Shown here: positions 8,111-17,063 of the stretch, in pieces
Position numbering within the stretch: position 1 is the stretch's first letter
How the letters are laid out: each line of letters opens with the position of its first letter
From: Klebsiella electrica
Lineage (GTDB): Bacteria > Pseudomonadota > Gammaproteobacteria > Enterobacterales > Enterobacteriaceae
Reading direction: 5' to 3'
NCBI RefSeq assembly: GCF_006711645.1
Contig: NZ_CP041247.1
Location: forward strand, 868,001 to 932,000
Length of the DNA: 64,000 bases
Translations under genes and position numbers: made by a program
Notes under the pieces: generated by a model
Seen by the model: only the letters and a program-made list of their open reading frames with translations
What the model was told of the DNA's origin: nothing
Database searches by the model: none

Positions 8111-9013
8111 TTAACCTTTGATTCCGCTGCTGGTCACGCCCTGTACGAAGTAGCGTTGTGCCAGGAAGAACACGATGATGGATGGCAGAATGGAGATACT
8201 CGCCATTGCCAGAATTTCGTTCCACGGAGCGCCTTCCGTGACGTCGATGGACATTTTCAGCGCCAGTGCGATGGGATACTTATCGACGCTATAGACGTAA
8301 ATCAGCGGGCCGATAAAGTCGTTCATCGACCACATAAACTGGAACAGCGCCACCGAGATAATCGCCGGTTTCAGAATCGGCACCACCACGTACCACAGCA
8401 CCTGAATCGAGTTGCAGCCGTCAATCTGCGCCGCCTCTTCCATATCGCGCGGTACGCCGCGCAGGAACTGGATCAGCATGAAGACGAAGAATCCCTGGGT
8501 GGCGAAGGCCAGCGGCAGGTACAGCGGCAGATAGCTGTTCAGCATGCCCATTTCACGGAACATCAGGTATTGCGGGATCAGCAGCACGGTGCTCGGCAGC
8601 AGCATGGTGGTGATAAGCGTGGCGAACCAGAACTTCTTCCACGGGATTTCAAAGCGGGCAAAGCCGTAGGCCACGATGGTGGAGGAGATAATGGTCAGCA
8701 GAACTTTCGGGATCACATACTTAAAGGTGTTCAGCATGTAGTGACCGAAGTTGTACTCGGTGCCGGTTTTCCAGCCGTTAATAAAGCCGTCCCAGGTCGC
8801 ATGGGCCGGCCACAGGCTCAGGGTGGTGAAGATCTCATGGTTCGGTTTGAACGACGCCGAGAACATCCACACCAACGGGTAGAGCATCAGCAGGCCGACG
8901 AACAGCAGGATGACGTAACGGATTGTCCGGCTGATTTTTTCACGGCGCAGGGTGCGGGCAACTTCGCGTTCCGCAATTTCCATTGCCGGGGTGATGTGTT
9001 GAATATCAGCCAT
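8111..9013 (-). CDS. togN: Oligogalacturonide ABC importer, permease subunit 2
   Basis: A 300-residue binding-protein-dependent permease of the MalG type with about six membrane helices (IRYVILLFVGLLMLYPLVW is the first). The EAA loop that docks on the ATPase reads EEAAQIDGC...VPILKP. The start was placed at ATGGCTGAT behind GGGAGG; this ATG overlaps the togM stop by 8 bases (ATGGCTGA), indicating translational coupling. A longer reading frame upstream lies inside togM. Confidence 0.9.
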   Translation of the reverse strand: MADIQHITPAMEIAEREVARTLRREKISRTIRYVILLFVGLLMLYPLVWMFSASFKPNHEIFTTLSLWPAHATWDGFINGWKTGTEYNFGHYMLNTFKYVIPKVLLTIISSTIVAYGFARFEIPWKKFWFATLITTMLLPSTVLLIPQYLMFREMGMLNSYLPLYLPLAFATQGFFVFMLIQFLRGVPRDMEEAAQIDGCNSIQVLWYVVVPILKPAIISVALFQFMWSMNDFIGPLIYVYSVDKYPIALALKMSIDVTEGAPWNEILAMASISILPSIIVFFLAQRYFVQGVTSSGIKG

Positions 9014-9896
9014 TTTTGCCTCCCTTATCGGCGGAGTAGAACACCCAATATTTCGATGACTTAAAGGCGATGGCGGCAAAGACCGCGACCACCAGGAACA
9101 GCACCCACGCCAGCGCCGCGCCGTACCCCATATCGAAGTACTTAAAGGCGGTGTCGTAGATATAGAGCGAGAACAGATAGGTGGAGTAGGTCGGGCCGCC
9201 GCCGGTGATGACGTACGGACCGGTAAACTCCTGGAACGCCTGGGTGGTCTGCATAATAAAGTTGAAGAAGATGACCGGCGTAATCAGCGGCACGGTCACT
9301 TTCATGAACATCTGCCACTTAGACGCGCCGTCGATCATCGCCGCTTCATATTGTGACTGCGGGACGTTTTGCAGCGCGGCAAGGAAGATGACCATCGCCG
9401 AGCCAAACTGCCAGACGCGTAGCAGGGTGACGGACATCAGCGCCAGCGACGGCTCGCCGAGCCAGTTCACCGGGTCGAATCCCAGCACGCCGATAAAGCT
9501 GTTCAGCAGGCCGTCGATAGCGAACAGCGCACGCCACAGGACGGCAATCGCCACCGAACTGCCGAGAATGGACGGAATGTAATAAGCGGTACGGAAAAAG
9601 CCGATACCGCGCAGCTTAAAGTTGAGGACAAACGCAATACCCAGTGCGAAAGCCAGTTTTAACGGAATGGTTAAAAAGACGTAGGCAAAGGTCACGCCCA
9701 TGGATTTCCAGAAGAGGCCATCTTCGGTCAGCATGTAGCGATAGTTTTCAATGCCGTTAAATACCGGCGGGCTCATCAAATCGTACTCAGTGAAACTGAG
9801 GAAGAAAGATGAAACAAAGGGAAAAGCGGTAAAGACTATCAGCCCGATGATATAGGGCGATATCCATGCCAATCCCAGCATCTTGTTTTCATTCAT
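9006..9896 (-). CDS. togM: Oligogalacturonide ABC importer, permease subunit 1
   Basis: A 296-residue MalF-type permease, first gene of togMNAB. Membrane helices begin with LAWISPYIIGLIVFTAFPFV, and the EAA loop reads YEAAMIDGASKWQMFMKVTV. The ATG follows an AGGTAGG ribosome site. About 500 bp of non-coding DNA upstream carries two sequences that match the KdgR box, consistent with pectin-catabolite control. The substrate call follows from TogA/TogB and from kdgF nearby. Confidence 0.9.
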   Translation of the reverse strand: MNENKMLGLAWISPYIIGLIVFTAFPFVSSFFLSFTEYDLMSPPVFNGIENYRYMLTEDGLFWKSMGVTFAYVFLTIPLKLAFALGIAFVLNFKLRGIGFFRTAYYIPSILGSSVAIAVLWRALFAIDGLLNSFIGVLGFDPVNWLGEPSLALMSVTLLRVWQFGSAMVIFLAALQNVPQSQYEAAMIDGASKWQMFMKVTVPLITPVIFFNFIMQTTQAFQEFTGPYVITGGGPTYSTYLFSLYIYDTAFKYFDMGYGAALAWVLFLVVAVFAAIAFKSSKYWVFYSADKGGKNG

Positions 9897-10103
9897 ACAT
9901 ACCTACCTGGCTTACGAGTTTGTAAAACGGATTCGGGGTCATGGTTTTCTGTGTCCGGTCACGGCCAGAAAGTGAATCGGTGTCTGGTTCATCTGCTGGC
10001 GTTGGTTTTCTTTTTTAACATTTTGTTTATTATGTGTTTTTACGTTTAGCTTCCCTGCTGGGCCTCACTATTTCGCTTGCTGCGGGTCCGGTGATTTTAA
10101 TTT

Positions 10104-10122
10104 TATAAAACGCTGTTTTAAA
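10104..10122. promoter_or_regulatory. KdgR-box candidate 1 for togMNAB
   Basis: TATAAAACGCTGTTTTAAA fits the KdgR consensus AATRAAAYRNYRTTTYATT in its whole core (RAAAYRNYRTTTY), with deviations only at the outer A/T positions. It lies about 210 bp upstream of the togM start. Confidence 0.6.
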
Positions 10123-10180
10123 TTTATTTTATTACTATTTATTACGTAGTCATTCGATTCATAGCGGAAATGTGATCGAA

Positions 10181-10199
10181 GTCGAAACGATGTTTCAAA
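10181..10199. promoter_or_regulatory. KdgR-box candidate 2 for togMNAB
   Basis: GTCGAAACGATGTTTCAAA contains the complete core GAAACGATGTTTC of the KdgR consensus, with weaker outer arms. It overlaps the end of the CRP-like site. Confidence 0.5.
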
Positions 10200-10396
10200 A
10201 ATTGAGATGGCGAGCGTTTTCCAGAAATGATGAGTTGTCGGGGAAGATGGCGAAGCTAAGAACTTATGCCGGAGCGAGGAGGGTGAGTGGCAGGCTAATC
10301 ATTTTGTTGTTACATATTTACTAACAAATTATTCTGGCGGAAAGGAAAGAAGGGATCAACAAGGGGCACGTTGAATATGCCCCGGCAAGCGGCGTT

Positions 10397-10717
10397 TTAC
10401 AGGAAATCCTCACGCACGGGCGTAAAGGTATCCAGCAGGATGCCCGCTTTCAGGCAGAGGCAGCCGTGCATAATATGCGGCTTTTTGTAGAGCGTATCGC
10501 CGGCGCGCACCACGCGTTTCTCTTCACCGATGGTGAACTCAAATTCGCCGGATAGCACATAGGTCAACTGCTCGTGGGGGTGATTGTGCATTGGACCGAT
10601 GGCCCCGGCGTCGAAATTGACCTCCACGGCCATCATGTTGCCACCGTGCGCAAGAATGCGACGGGTCACGCCATTGCCCAGATCTTCAAGGGTGGTCTGG
10701 TTATGAAAAATAAACAT
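10397..10717 (-). CDS. kdgF: Pectin-degradation cupin KdgF
   Basis: A 106-residue single-domain cupin. The metal-site motif GPMHNHPHEQLTYVLSG(E)FEF and the second motif AGDTLYKKPHIMHGC are clear. KdgF-type proteins convert the unsaturated uronate from pectin or alginate lyases into a linear keto-sugar in the cytoplasm. The ATG follows AGGACTGCCGG. A near-perfect KdgR palindrome lies 18 bp upstream of the start. Small cupins are hard to assign on sequence alone, but the operator and the tog genes next door make KdgF the best call. Confidence 0.85.
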   Translation of the reverse strand: MFIFHNQTTLEDLGNGVTRRILAHGGNMMAVEVNFDAGAIGPMHNHPHEQLTYVLSGEFEFTIGEEKRVVRAGDTLYKKPHIMHGCLCLKAGILLDTFTPVREDFL

Positions 10718-10734
10718 CCGGCAGTCCTGTTGTT

Positions 10735-10755
10735 AAATGAAACAATGTTTCATTT
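10735..10755. promoter_or_regulatory. KdgR box upstream of kdgF
   Basis: A 21-bp palindrome with 10-bp arms AAATGAAACA / TGTTTCATTT around one central base. It satisfies every position of the KdgR consensus AATRAAAYRNYRTTTYATT. It sits just upstream of the kdgF start, where bound KdgR would block transcription. Confidence 0.8.
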
Positions 10756-10857
10756 AATTTATCGCAGAATCGTCGGCAAAGAAACGAGCGACGACAAAAG
10801 TGGAAAGTTGATCACAAGTTTGTTTCACTGGAGCAAAGCATAAATCAGGAGCGGATG

Positions 10858-11550
10858 ATGAAAACGATTGGCCTGTTGGGCGGCATGAGCTGGGAATCCA
10901 CCATTCCCTATTACCGTTTGATCAACGAAGGTATCAAAACACATTTGGGCGGCCTGCATTCGGCGAGTCTGCTGCTGCACAGCGTCGATTTCCATGAGAT
11001 AGAAGCCTGCCAGTCCGCAGGGGACTGGGATCGCGCCGGCGAGATGCTGGCGCAGGCGGCATTTGGCCTGCAGCAGGCGGGCGCGGAAGGGATTGTTCTG
11101 TGTACCAATACCATGCATAAAGTGGCGCAGGCCATCGAAACGCGCTGTGAAGTGCCGTTCCTGCATATCGCCGACGCCACCGGGCGTGCGATTACCGCCA
11201 AAGGCCAGAAGCGGGTCGCCCTGCTCGGAACGCGCTATACCATGGAGCAGGATTTTTATCGTGGACGCCTGCAGGCGCAGTTCGCTATCGAGACGCTGAT
11301 TCCGCAAGCTGACGATCGCGAACGCATCAACCGGATCATTTTTGATGAGCTGTGCCTGGGCGCGTTTAACGACGACTCCCGTGATTATTACCTGCAGGTG
11401 ATTGACGCGCTGGCGGCGCAGGGCGCGGAAGGGGTTATTTTCGGCTGTACCGAGATTGGCCTGCTGGTGCCGGTGGAGAGTAGCCCGCTGCCGGTGTTCG
11501 ATACCGCCGCGATTCACGCCGCGGACGCGGTGACATTTATGCTCTCTTAA
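10858..11550 (+). CDS. ygeA: Broad-specificity amino-acid racemase, Asp/Glu racemase family
   Basis: A 230-residue protein almost identical in pattern to E. coli YgeA ([20 protein letters not shown] at the start, DAVTFMLS at the end). It has the two catalytic-cysteine regions of the Asp/Glu racemase fold: VLCTNTMHK (Cys about residue 81) and [10 protein letters not shown] (Cys about 198). YgeA racemises several non-canonical and basic amino acids in the cytoplasm. The second ATG of ATGATG was chosen to match E. coli. Its 3' end overlaps the convergent lysR gene by 14 bp. Confidence 0.93.
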   Translation: MKTIGLLGGMSWESTIPYYRLINEGIKTHLGGLHSASLLLHSVDFHEIEACQSAGDWDRAGEMLAQAAFGLQQAGAEGIVLCTNTMHKVAQAIETRCEVPFLHIADATGRAITAKGQKRVALLGTRYTMEQDFYRGRLQAQFAIETLIPQADDRERINRIIFDELCLGAFNDDSRDYYLQVIDALAAQGAEGVIFGCTEIGLLVPVESSPLPVFDTAAIHAADAVTFMLS

Positions 11551-12463
11551 GCACCGCGTCCAGCGGGCCTTGAATCCGCTGCAGACTCCCTTGCAGGTGC
11601 TGAATAAATGTCTCGACCAGCGCCGATCCCGGGCGGTGTAGCGGGCGGATCAAGCTGACGGTGAACGGCACATCGACGCTAAAGCGGCGCACCGCCACGC
11701 CGCTTTCGGCATAGTCGAGGGCGGTCAGCGGGTTGACGACCGAGAGTCCGACGCCCGCCCGCACCATCGCACAAATGGAGGCCGCGCTGTGGGTCTCCAC
11801 GACCATCCGGCGCTTCACCTGGTGCTCAAGAAACAGGGCATCAAGCAGCTGGCGATAGCTGTCAGTACGCGACAGGCTGATATAGTTTTCACCGTGGAAA
11901 TCGGCCGGAGTCAGCACCGGCTTGCTGGCAAGCGGGTGGCTCCGGGGCAGTACGCACACCTCGTTGAGCGTTAACAGCGGCGTGCGTTCGGTCCCGGCGG
12001 GCGTGTGCAGGGTTTCCGTCAGACCGAGATCGTGACGTTGGGCGGAGAGCCACTCCTCCAGCAGGGGGGATTCCTGCGGCACAATCTGCAGGCTGACCTC
12101 GGGATAGCGCGCCAGAAAGGGCTGTAGCAGCAGCGGCAAAAACGACTGGGAAAACACCGGCAGGCAGGCGACAGACAGTTCGCCCTGGCGAAATTCGCGC
12201 AGGCTCTCGGCGGCGCTGACGATGCGGTCCAGTCCGTACCAGGAACGCTGAACCTCCTCAAACAGCCGCAATCCCTGCACCGTTGGCTGCAAACGCCCGC
12301 GGGTGCGCTCAAACAGTTGCAGCCCGATCACCTTTTCAAAACGTGCCAGCTCGCGGCTGACGGTCGGCTGAGAGGTGTTCAGCAGGCGAGCCGCCTCGGT
12401 CAGGTTGCCGGTGGTCATCACCGCATGGAAGATTTCGATATGGCGTAAATTGACAGCGGGCAT
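11537..12463 (-). CDS. lysR: LysR, transcriptional activator of lysA
   Basis: A 308-residue LysR-type regulator. The N-terminal winged HTH reads [20 protein letters not shown], followed by a substrate-binding-protein-like effector domain. It matches E. coli LysR throughout and is divergent from lysA, the target it activates when diaminopimelate accumulates. The start at [15 protein letters not shown] was chosen by homology; an upstream ATG would add 17 unconserved residues. The 135-bp divergent region should contain LysR's T-N11-A sites; one AT-rich candidate is TAAAACGATATTTTTTATTC near 12516-12535. Confidence 0.95.
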   Translation of the reverse strand: MPAVNLRHIEIFHAVMTTGNLTEAARLLNTSQPTVSRELARFEKVIGLQLFERTRGRLQPTVQGLRLFEEVQRSWYGLDRIVSAAESLREFRQGELSVACLPVFSQSFLPLLLQPFLARYPEVSLQIVPQESPLLEEWLSAQRHDLGLTETLHTPAGTERTPLLTLNEVCVLPRSHPLASKPVLTPADFHGENYISLSRTDSYRQLLDALFLEHQVKRRMVVETHSAASICAMVRAGVGLSVVNPLTALDYAESGVAVRRFSVDVPFTVSLIRPLHRPGSALVETFIQHLQGSLQRIQGPLDAVLKRA

Positions 12464-12598
12464 GGCGGCTCTCGGCGGATTGGCGGTATCCATATCATTT
12501 TTGCATAGAGTCACGATAAAACGATATTTTTTATTCTCTTCAGCCTATGGCGTAATCATAAAAAAACACGCACAACACAGATAACGCCGGAGTTCATT

Positions 12599-13861
12599 AT
12601 GCCACGCTCGCTTTACGCCACCGATACCGACCTGACTGCCGGGAACCTGCTCCGCCTGCCTGGCGAATTTGGCTGCCCGGTGTGGGTCTACGACGCGCAG
12701 ATTATCCGCCGCCAGATAGCCCAGCTCAGCCAGTTCGACGTGGTGCGCTTTGCCCAGAAGGCCTGCTCCAATATCCATATTTTGCGCTTGATGCGTGAAC
12801 AGGGCGTCAAGGTGGATTCCGTCTCCCTCGGGGAGATTGAACGTGCGCTGGCGGCGGGTTATGACCCGCAGCAGCATCCGGAAGATATCGTTTTTACCGC
12901 CGACCTGATCGACGAGGCGACGCTGGAACGCGTCAAGGCCCTGCAGATCCCGGTTAATGCCGGTTCAGTCGATATGCTGAGCCAACTGGGGGAAGTCTCT
13001 CCCGGTCATCGCGTCTGGCTGCGCGTCAACCCGGGCTTTGGACACGGCCACAGCCAAAAAACCAACACCGGCGGCGAAAACAGCAAACACGGGATCTGGT
13101 ACAGCTATCTGCCGGCGGCGCTGGAAATAATGCGTCGCTATCAGCTCCAGCTGGTGGGGATCCACATGCATATTGGCTCCGGGGTTGATTATGGCCATCT
13201 GGAGCAGGTTTGTGGCGCGATGGTGCGTCAGGTGGTGGAGTTTGGCCAGGATCTGCAGGCGATCTCTGCCGGCGGCGGGCTATCGATCCCTTATCGCGAA
13301 GGTGAAGAGGCGATTGATACCGATCATTACTATGGCCTGTGGAACGCCGCGCGTGAGCAGATCGCCCGACATCTCGGCCATCCGGTGAAACTGGAAATCG
13401 AGCCGGGTCGCTTCCTGGTGGCTGAATCCGGGGTGCTGGTCTCTCAGGTCCGTAGCGTCAAAGAGATGGGCAGCCGCCACTTTGTGCTGATTGATGCCGG
13501 TTTTAACGATCTGATGCGTCCGTCAATGTACGGCAGCTATCACCATATTACCGCCCTGGCGGCGGATGGCCGCAACCTGAGCGCCGCACCGCTTGTCGAC
13601 ACCGTCGTGGCCGGGCCGCTGTGCGAATCGGGCGACGTCTTTACTCAGCAGGAAGGGGGCAAGGTAGAGACGCGTTTGCTGCCTGAAGTCGCGCCGGGGG
13701 ATTATCTGGTGCTGCATGATACGGGGGCCTACGGCGCGTCAATGTCCTCAAACTACAACAGCCGCCCGCTGCTGCCGGAAGTGTTGTTCGACAACGGCAG
13801 CGCACGGCTGATCCGTCGTCGGCAGACGATTCAGGAGCTGCTGGCCTTAGAGCAGTTCTAA
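12599..13861 (+). CDS. lysA: Diaminopimelate decarboxylase
   Basis: A 420-residue PLP enzyme that catalyses the last step of lysine synthesis (meso-diaminopimelate to L-lysine). The PLP lysine is K54 in FAQKACSN. Fold type III motifs follow: GVKVDSVSLGEIERAL, HMHIGSGVDY, SAGGGLSIPY, EPGRFLVA, and the substrate Cys in GPLCESGD. Length equals E. coli LysA. The gene is divergent from lysR. Its stop codon overlaps the stop of the convergent LacI-family gene. Confidence 0.97.
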   Translation: MPRSLYATDTDLTAGNLLRLPGEFGCPVWVYDAQIIRRQIAQLSQFDVVRFAQKACSNIHILRLMREQGVKVDSVSLGEIERALAAGYDPQQHPEDIVFTADLIDEATLERVKALQIPVNAGSVDMLSQLGEVSPGHRVWLRVNPGFGHGHSQKTNTGGENSKHGIWYSYLPAALEIMRRYQLQLVGIHMHIGSGVDYGHLEQVCGAMVRQVVEFGQDLQAISAGGGLSIPYREGEEAIDTDHYYGLWNAAREQIARHLGHPVKLEIEPGRFLVAESGVLVSQVRSVKEMGSRHFVLIDAGFNDLMRPSMYGSYHHITALAADGRNLSAAPLVDTVVAGPLCESGDVFTQQEGGKVETRLLPEVAPGDYLVLHDTGAYGASMSSNYNSRPLLPEVLFDNGSARLIRRRQTIQELLALEQF

Positions 13862-14865
13862 AAATAGGGTCCCGTCGTTACCGACTCCCGCAATACCAGG
13901 GTGCCGGTAAACGGCGGGATCGTTTCGATCGGCTGGTCGTTGGCGAGCTTGATCGCCTGATCGATAGCGGTGGTTATCATATTATCGATCGGCAGATAGA
14001 CCGTCGACAGGCCGGGCTCCAGCCATTTCGCGCTCGGGGCATCGTCGAAGCCGAACAGCGAAACGTCCTGCGGGATTTGCAGCCCCGCCTGGTGCAGCGC
14101 TTTTGAGGCGCCCAGCGCCATATCATCGTTACACGAAAACAGCGCGCTGAACGTTGTGTTCTCAGCAAGCAGCTCGCGGCACAGTTCATAGCCGCGGGTC
14201 ATCGTAGAATCGCCGTATTTAACTTTCGCCGGATCCCAGGCGATACCGTGCTTTTTCAGTGCCTTGCGGTATCCTTGCAGACGGGCCTTCCCCGTCGGCG
14301 TGTGCATTGGCACGGTGATGCAGGCGATATCCCGGTGCCCTTGCGTAATCAGATAACTGACCGCCTGAAAAGCCGCATCTTCCTGCTCGAAGAACACGCA
14401 GCGTTCCCGCGCCAGGCTGACGTCGCGGTTAATCACCACCAGCGGCGTATCGATGGATTCGATAAGCGACATGATCTCCTTTTCGCTCATGTGGCGGGTA
14501 TAGAGGATGATGGCGTCGCACTGGCGGTCGGCGAGCATCTGTACCGCCTCTTCTTCGCGTTCCGGGGCATCGTGGCCGTCGGTGACGATCAGCTGTTTTC
14601 CCCAGGCTTCCGTCTGGCGTGAAGCCTGTTGCAGCAGGCGGCCAAAATAGAAACCATCGAAGGTCGAAACCACCAGTCCGATACTGTTGCTGGTGCGGTT
14701 CGCCAACGAACGGGCGAGAAAGTTTGGCCGGTATCCCAGCTCTTCCATCGCTTTGAATACCTGTTGGCGGGTGCTCTCTTTTACCTGACCTGTGCCGTTC
14801 AACACGCGGGAAACCGTCGCTTTAGAGACGCCTGCGCGAATTGAGACATCCAGCATTGTAGCCAT
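13858..14865 (-). CDS. LacI-family regulator of unknown target (AscG-like)
   Basis: A 335-residue LacI/GalR-family protein. The HTH reads SIRAGVSKATVSRVLNGTG, and the effector domain has the usual SCNDDMALGASKAL and GFDDAPSAKWL segments. It is clearly not galR (a separate gene at 15.5 kb) and it is not in this place in E. coli K-12, where galR adjoins lysA. It most resembles AscG-type regulators. Its own promoter contains a strong palindrome (14886-14907), suggesting autoregulation. No sugar operon lies beside it, so its regulon cannot be read from context. Confidence 0.85.
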   Translation of the reverse strand: MATMLDVSIRAGVSKATVSRVLNGTGQVKESTRQQVFKAMEELGYRPNFLARSLANRTSNSIGLVVSTFDGFYFGRLLQQASRQTEAWGKQLIVTDGHDAPEREEEAVQMLADRQCDAIILYTRHMSEKEIMSLIESIDTPLVVINRDVSLARERCVFFEQEDAAFQAVSYLITQGHRDIACITVPMHTPTGKARLQGYRKALKKHGIAWDPAKVKYGDSTMTRGYELCRELLAENTTFSALFSCNDDMALGASKALHQAGLQIPQDVSLFGFDDAPSAKWLEPGLSTVYLPIDNMITTAIDQAIKLANDQPIETIPPFTGTLVLRESVTTGPYF

Positions 14866-14885
14866 TCATCGATTCCTGATTTCAC

Positions 14886-14907
14886 GTGATAAACCGCAGT
14901 TTATCAC
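14886..14907. promoter_or_regulatory. Palindromic operator of the orphan LacI-family gene
   Basis: Perfect 9-bp arms GTGATAAAC / GTTTATCAC separated by CGCA, 21 bp upstream of the regulator's ATG. Symmetry, size and position fit a LacI-family autoregulatory operator. Confidence 0.7.
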
Positions 14908-15075
14908 AGACATTCAGGGGGATATGCGCCCAACCGGGGGCAAAGAACTATCGCGATCACGCTTTTTGCAGGAAATGCCCGCAAAATGGTTCTTCCACGC
15001 GCTGACTTCCTCGCCACCGACCGCTGCGGGCGCGGTATACTGGCAGCCAGAGAATTTTTCAGCAGGGGATCGGTT

Positions 15076-15555
15076 ATGCATATTCAGCCCTTATACGCCG
15101 CGCCGCAGCACGCCGAACAGGTGGCGATGTGGCTCTGGCAGGCCTTTGGCGGCGAAACGCTGCCGCTGCCTTTTTTTGCTACTCTCATTGCCCACAGCCA
15201 GACGCCGGAGGCGCTGCCGCTGACCTTTATCGCCGTCGAGGGCGAGACGCTGGCAGGGACGGTGGGGCTGTGGCGCTGCGACTTAATCAGCCGTCAGGAT
15301 CTGTTCCCGTGGATGGCGGCGCTGTACGTCGCCCCGCACGCGCGCGGACGGGGCATCGCGGGAAAGCTGCAACAGCATGCTATCGACTATGCGCGCCGGC
15401 TCGGGCACCCGCAGCTGTATCTCTACTCCGCCTGCCGCGATTTTTATGAGCGTTTTGGCTGGCAGTATATTGGTGAAGGGCTGGATTACCCGGCCACCCC
15501 CGTCAGCCTGTATCGTTACGACTTATCGCTTTCCGACGGCGCCATCACCGAGTGA
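15076..15555 (+). CDS. GNAT-family N-acetyltransferase, substrate unknown
   Basis: A 159-residue GNAT protein. The acetyl-CoA-binding motif A is visible as ALYVAPHARGRGIAGKL (about residues 83-99), and motif B as RDFYERFGW. No substrate can be inferred. The start ATG follows AGGGGAT; longer frames upstream lack family similarity. It lies between the orphan LacI gene and galR, and its last 40 bp overlap the convergent galR 3' end. It is absent from this place in E. coli K-12. Confidence 0.82.
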   Translation: MHIQPLYAAPQHAEQVAMWLWQAFGGETLPLPFFATLIAHSQTPEALPLTFIAVEGETLAGTVGLWRCDLISRQDLFPWMAALYVAPHARGRGIAGKLQQHAIDYARRLGHPQLYLYSACRDFYERFGWQYIGEGLDYPATPVSLYRYDLSLSDGAITE

Positions 15556-16532
15556 CGGCGAACCAGCGTCGGGCTGAATAAGTGGGTGATTTCAGGCGCC
15601 GGGCGCTGATCTGCCAGCGCCAGTGCCAGTTCGGCGGCCTGCGTTGCCATGGTGACGATGGGGTAACGCACCGTCGTCAGGCGCGGGCGAACATAGCGCG
15701 AGATCAGCACATCATCGAAGCCAATCAGCGAAATCTCGCGCGGGACGTCGATACCATTATCATTCAGCACCCCCATCGCGCCGGCGGCCATCGAGTCGTT
15801 ATAACAGGCGACAGCGGTAAAATTTCTGCCGCGCCCCAGCAGTTCGGTGATGGCCTGCTCGCCGCCGCTTTCATCAGGTTCGGCAAAGGTCACCAGCCGA
15901 TCGTTGCAGGGCAGGCCGCTCTCCGTTAACGCCGAGTAATAGCCTTGCAGACGATCTTCAGCATCCGAAATCGCGTGGTTGGAGCAGAGGTAGCCGATAC
16001 GGGTATGCCCCTGTTGGATCAGATGACGGGTCGCCAGCCAGGCGCCGTAGCGGTCATCCAGCGCCACGCAGCGCTGTTCAAAGCCCGCCAGAATACGGTT
16101 GATCAGCACCATGCCGGGGATCTGTTTCATCAACCCGACGAGCTCATCATCGGGGATCATTTTCGCGTGCACCACCAGCGCAGCGCAGCGATGGCGGATA
16201 AGCTGCTCAATCGCCTGACGCTCTTTTTTAATGCTGTGATACCCGTTGCCGATCAGCAAAAAGTTACCGGTGTTGTAGGCCACCTGTTCGACGGCTTTGA
16301 CCATGGCGCCGAAGAAAGGATCGGACACGTCGCCCACCACCAGCCCAACGGTCTCCGTTGACTGCTGCGCCAGCGCGCGCGCGTTCGCATTGGGATGATA
16401 ATTGAGCGTTTCCATCGCCGCAGTCACCGACTGGCGCGAGGTTTCACTGGCTTTGGGGGAGTTGTTGATTACGCGGGATACGGTAGCGACGGACACTCCA
16501 GCGAGTCGGGCTACATCCTTAATTGTCGCCAT
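15516..16532 (-). CDS. galR: Galactose repressor GalR
   Basis: A 338-residue LacI/GalR-family repressor almost identical to E. coli GalR. It starts MATIKDVARLAGVSVATVSR; the effector domain holds GLVVGDVSDPFFGAMVKAVE and GYLCSNHAISDAEDRLQGYY. It represses galactose uptake and metabolism genes and is induced by D-galactose. The C terminus is slightly shorter than in E. coli. An operator-like GTAAGCGTTTAC lies 17 bp upstream of the start. The gene position next to the Omr RNAs and aas is conserved. Confidence 0.96.
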   Translation of the reverse strand: MATIKDVARLAGVSVATVSRVINNSPKASETSRQSVTAAMETLNYHPNANARALAQQSTETVGLVVGDVSDPFFGAMVKAVEQVAYNTGNFLLIGNGYHSIKKERQAIEQLIRHRCAALVVHAKMIPDDELVGLMKQIPGMVLINRILAGFEQRCVALDDRYGAWLATRHLIQQGHTRIGYLCSNHAISDAEDRLQGYYSALTESGLPCNDRLVTFAEPDESGGEQAITELLGRGRNFTAVACYNDSMAAGAMGVLNDNGIDVPREISLIGFDDVLISRYVRPRLTTVRYPIVTMATQAAELALALADQRPAPEITHLFSPTLVRRHSVMAPSESDKS

Positions 16533-16549
16533 ACCAGACCTTTTATAGG

Positions 16550-16561
16550 GTAAGCGTTTAC
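16550..16561. promoter_or_regulatory. GalR operator, probable autoregulation
   Basis: GTAAGCGTTTAC fits the core of the GalR/GalS operator consensus (GTGNAANCGNTTNCAC) and lies immediately upstream of galR. Confidence 0.6.
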
Positions 16562-16792
16562 ATAACGGTTATGTTACGGGAAAGTGCGGCAGATTCAAGG
16601 CTGGAGGCGTCTGGCGTTACGCAAATGTGATGCAGATTGACCTTCATGGTGAAAAAGTTACACAGCGACAAGCGCAGTGGCACAGACGAATGAAACGGCG
16701 GAGGGAAGATTCACACCTTTGCTTACACTTTGCGATTAGCTGTTGCGAATGTTCGCTGGTTTATCCATTCATTGCATTGATATTCTGGCTAT

Positions 16793-16875
16793 CCCAGAGG
16801 TATTGATAGGTGGAGCTAACGTAACGTTAGCCACTCTAATTACACCAGCCTGCGCAGATGCGCAGGTTTTTTTTT
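16793..16875 (+). ncRNA. omrB: OmrB small RNA
   Basis: Starts CCCAGAGGTATTGATAGGTG, the conserved OmrA/B seed region, and ends with the OmrB-type AATTACACCAGCC followed by the terminator hairpin CCTGCGCAGATGCGCAGG and nine T. OmrB is an OmpR-induced, Hfq-dependent RNA that represses outer-membrane protein mRNAs through its 5' end. The middle (GGAGCTAACGTAACGTTAGCC) differs from E. coli but keeps a stem-loop. A TATTCT -10 element lies 7 bases before the start; no strong -35 is seen, as expected for OmpR-activated promoters. Confidence 0.93.
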
Positions 16876-17063
16876 GCCCCTCGTCTGAACATGCCGCGTC
16901 CACCCGTGACAGGCCCTCGGCACCCTCAGCGGATGGATCTCTTCCTGTCCGCCGCTCGCCGCTGTTACAGATAGCGAAAATGGCAATAACTGGTTGCACT
17001 TAGGTTTATTCCCTTGCGTTTTATCGCTGGTGCGGCAGGGGCAAAAAACCGGACAATCAGGGT

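Larger units (their letters stand above)
9897..10396. promoter_or_regulatory. togM control region (500-bp non-coding gap)
   Basis: AT-rich DNA between togM and kdgF, which are both on the reverse strand. No coding frame was recognised. It contains two KdgR-box matches (10104-10122 and 10181-10199) and a half-good CRP-like sequence, AAATGTGATCGAAGTCGAAAC, at 10168-10188, just before the second box. The part nearest kdgF (10200-10396) shows nothing recognisable. Confidence 0.6.

Noticed and set aside
8036..9064. 342-codon forward frame opposite togN
   Set aside because: It is antisense to a clear permease gene, is rich in His/Gln/Arg with no family pattern, and has no ribosome site. It is a GC-bias shadow.
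14986..15223. Second frame (14792-15223) around the GNAT start as a separate gene
   Set aside because: It overlaps the GNAT frame and the LacI promoter, has no domain pattern, and its start lies inside the regulator gene.
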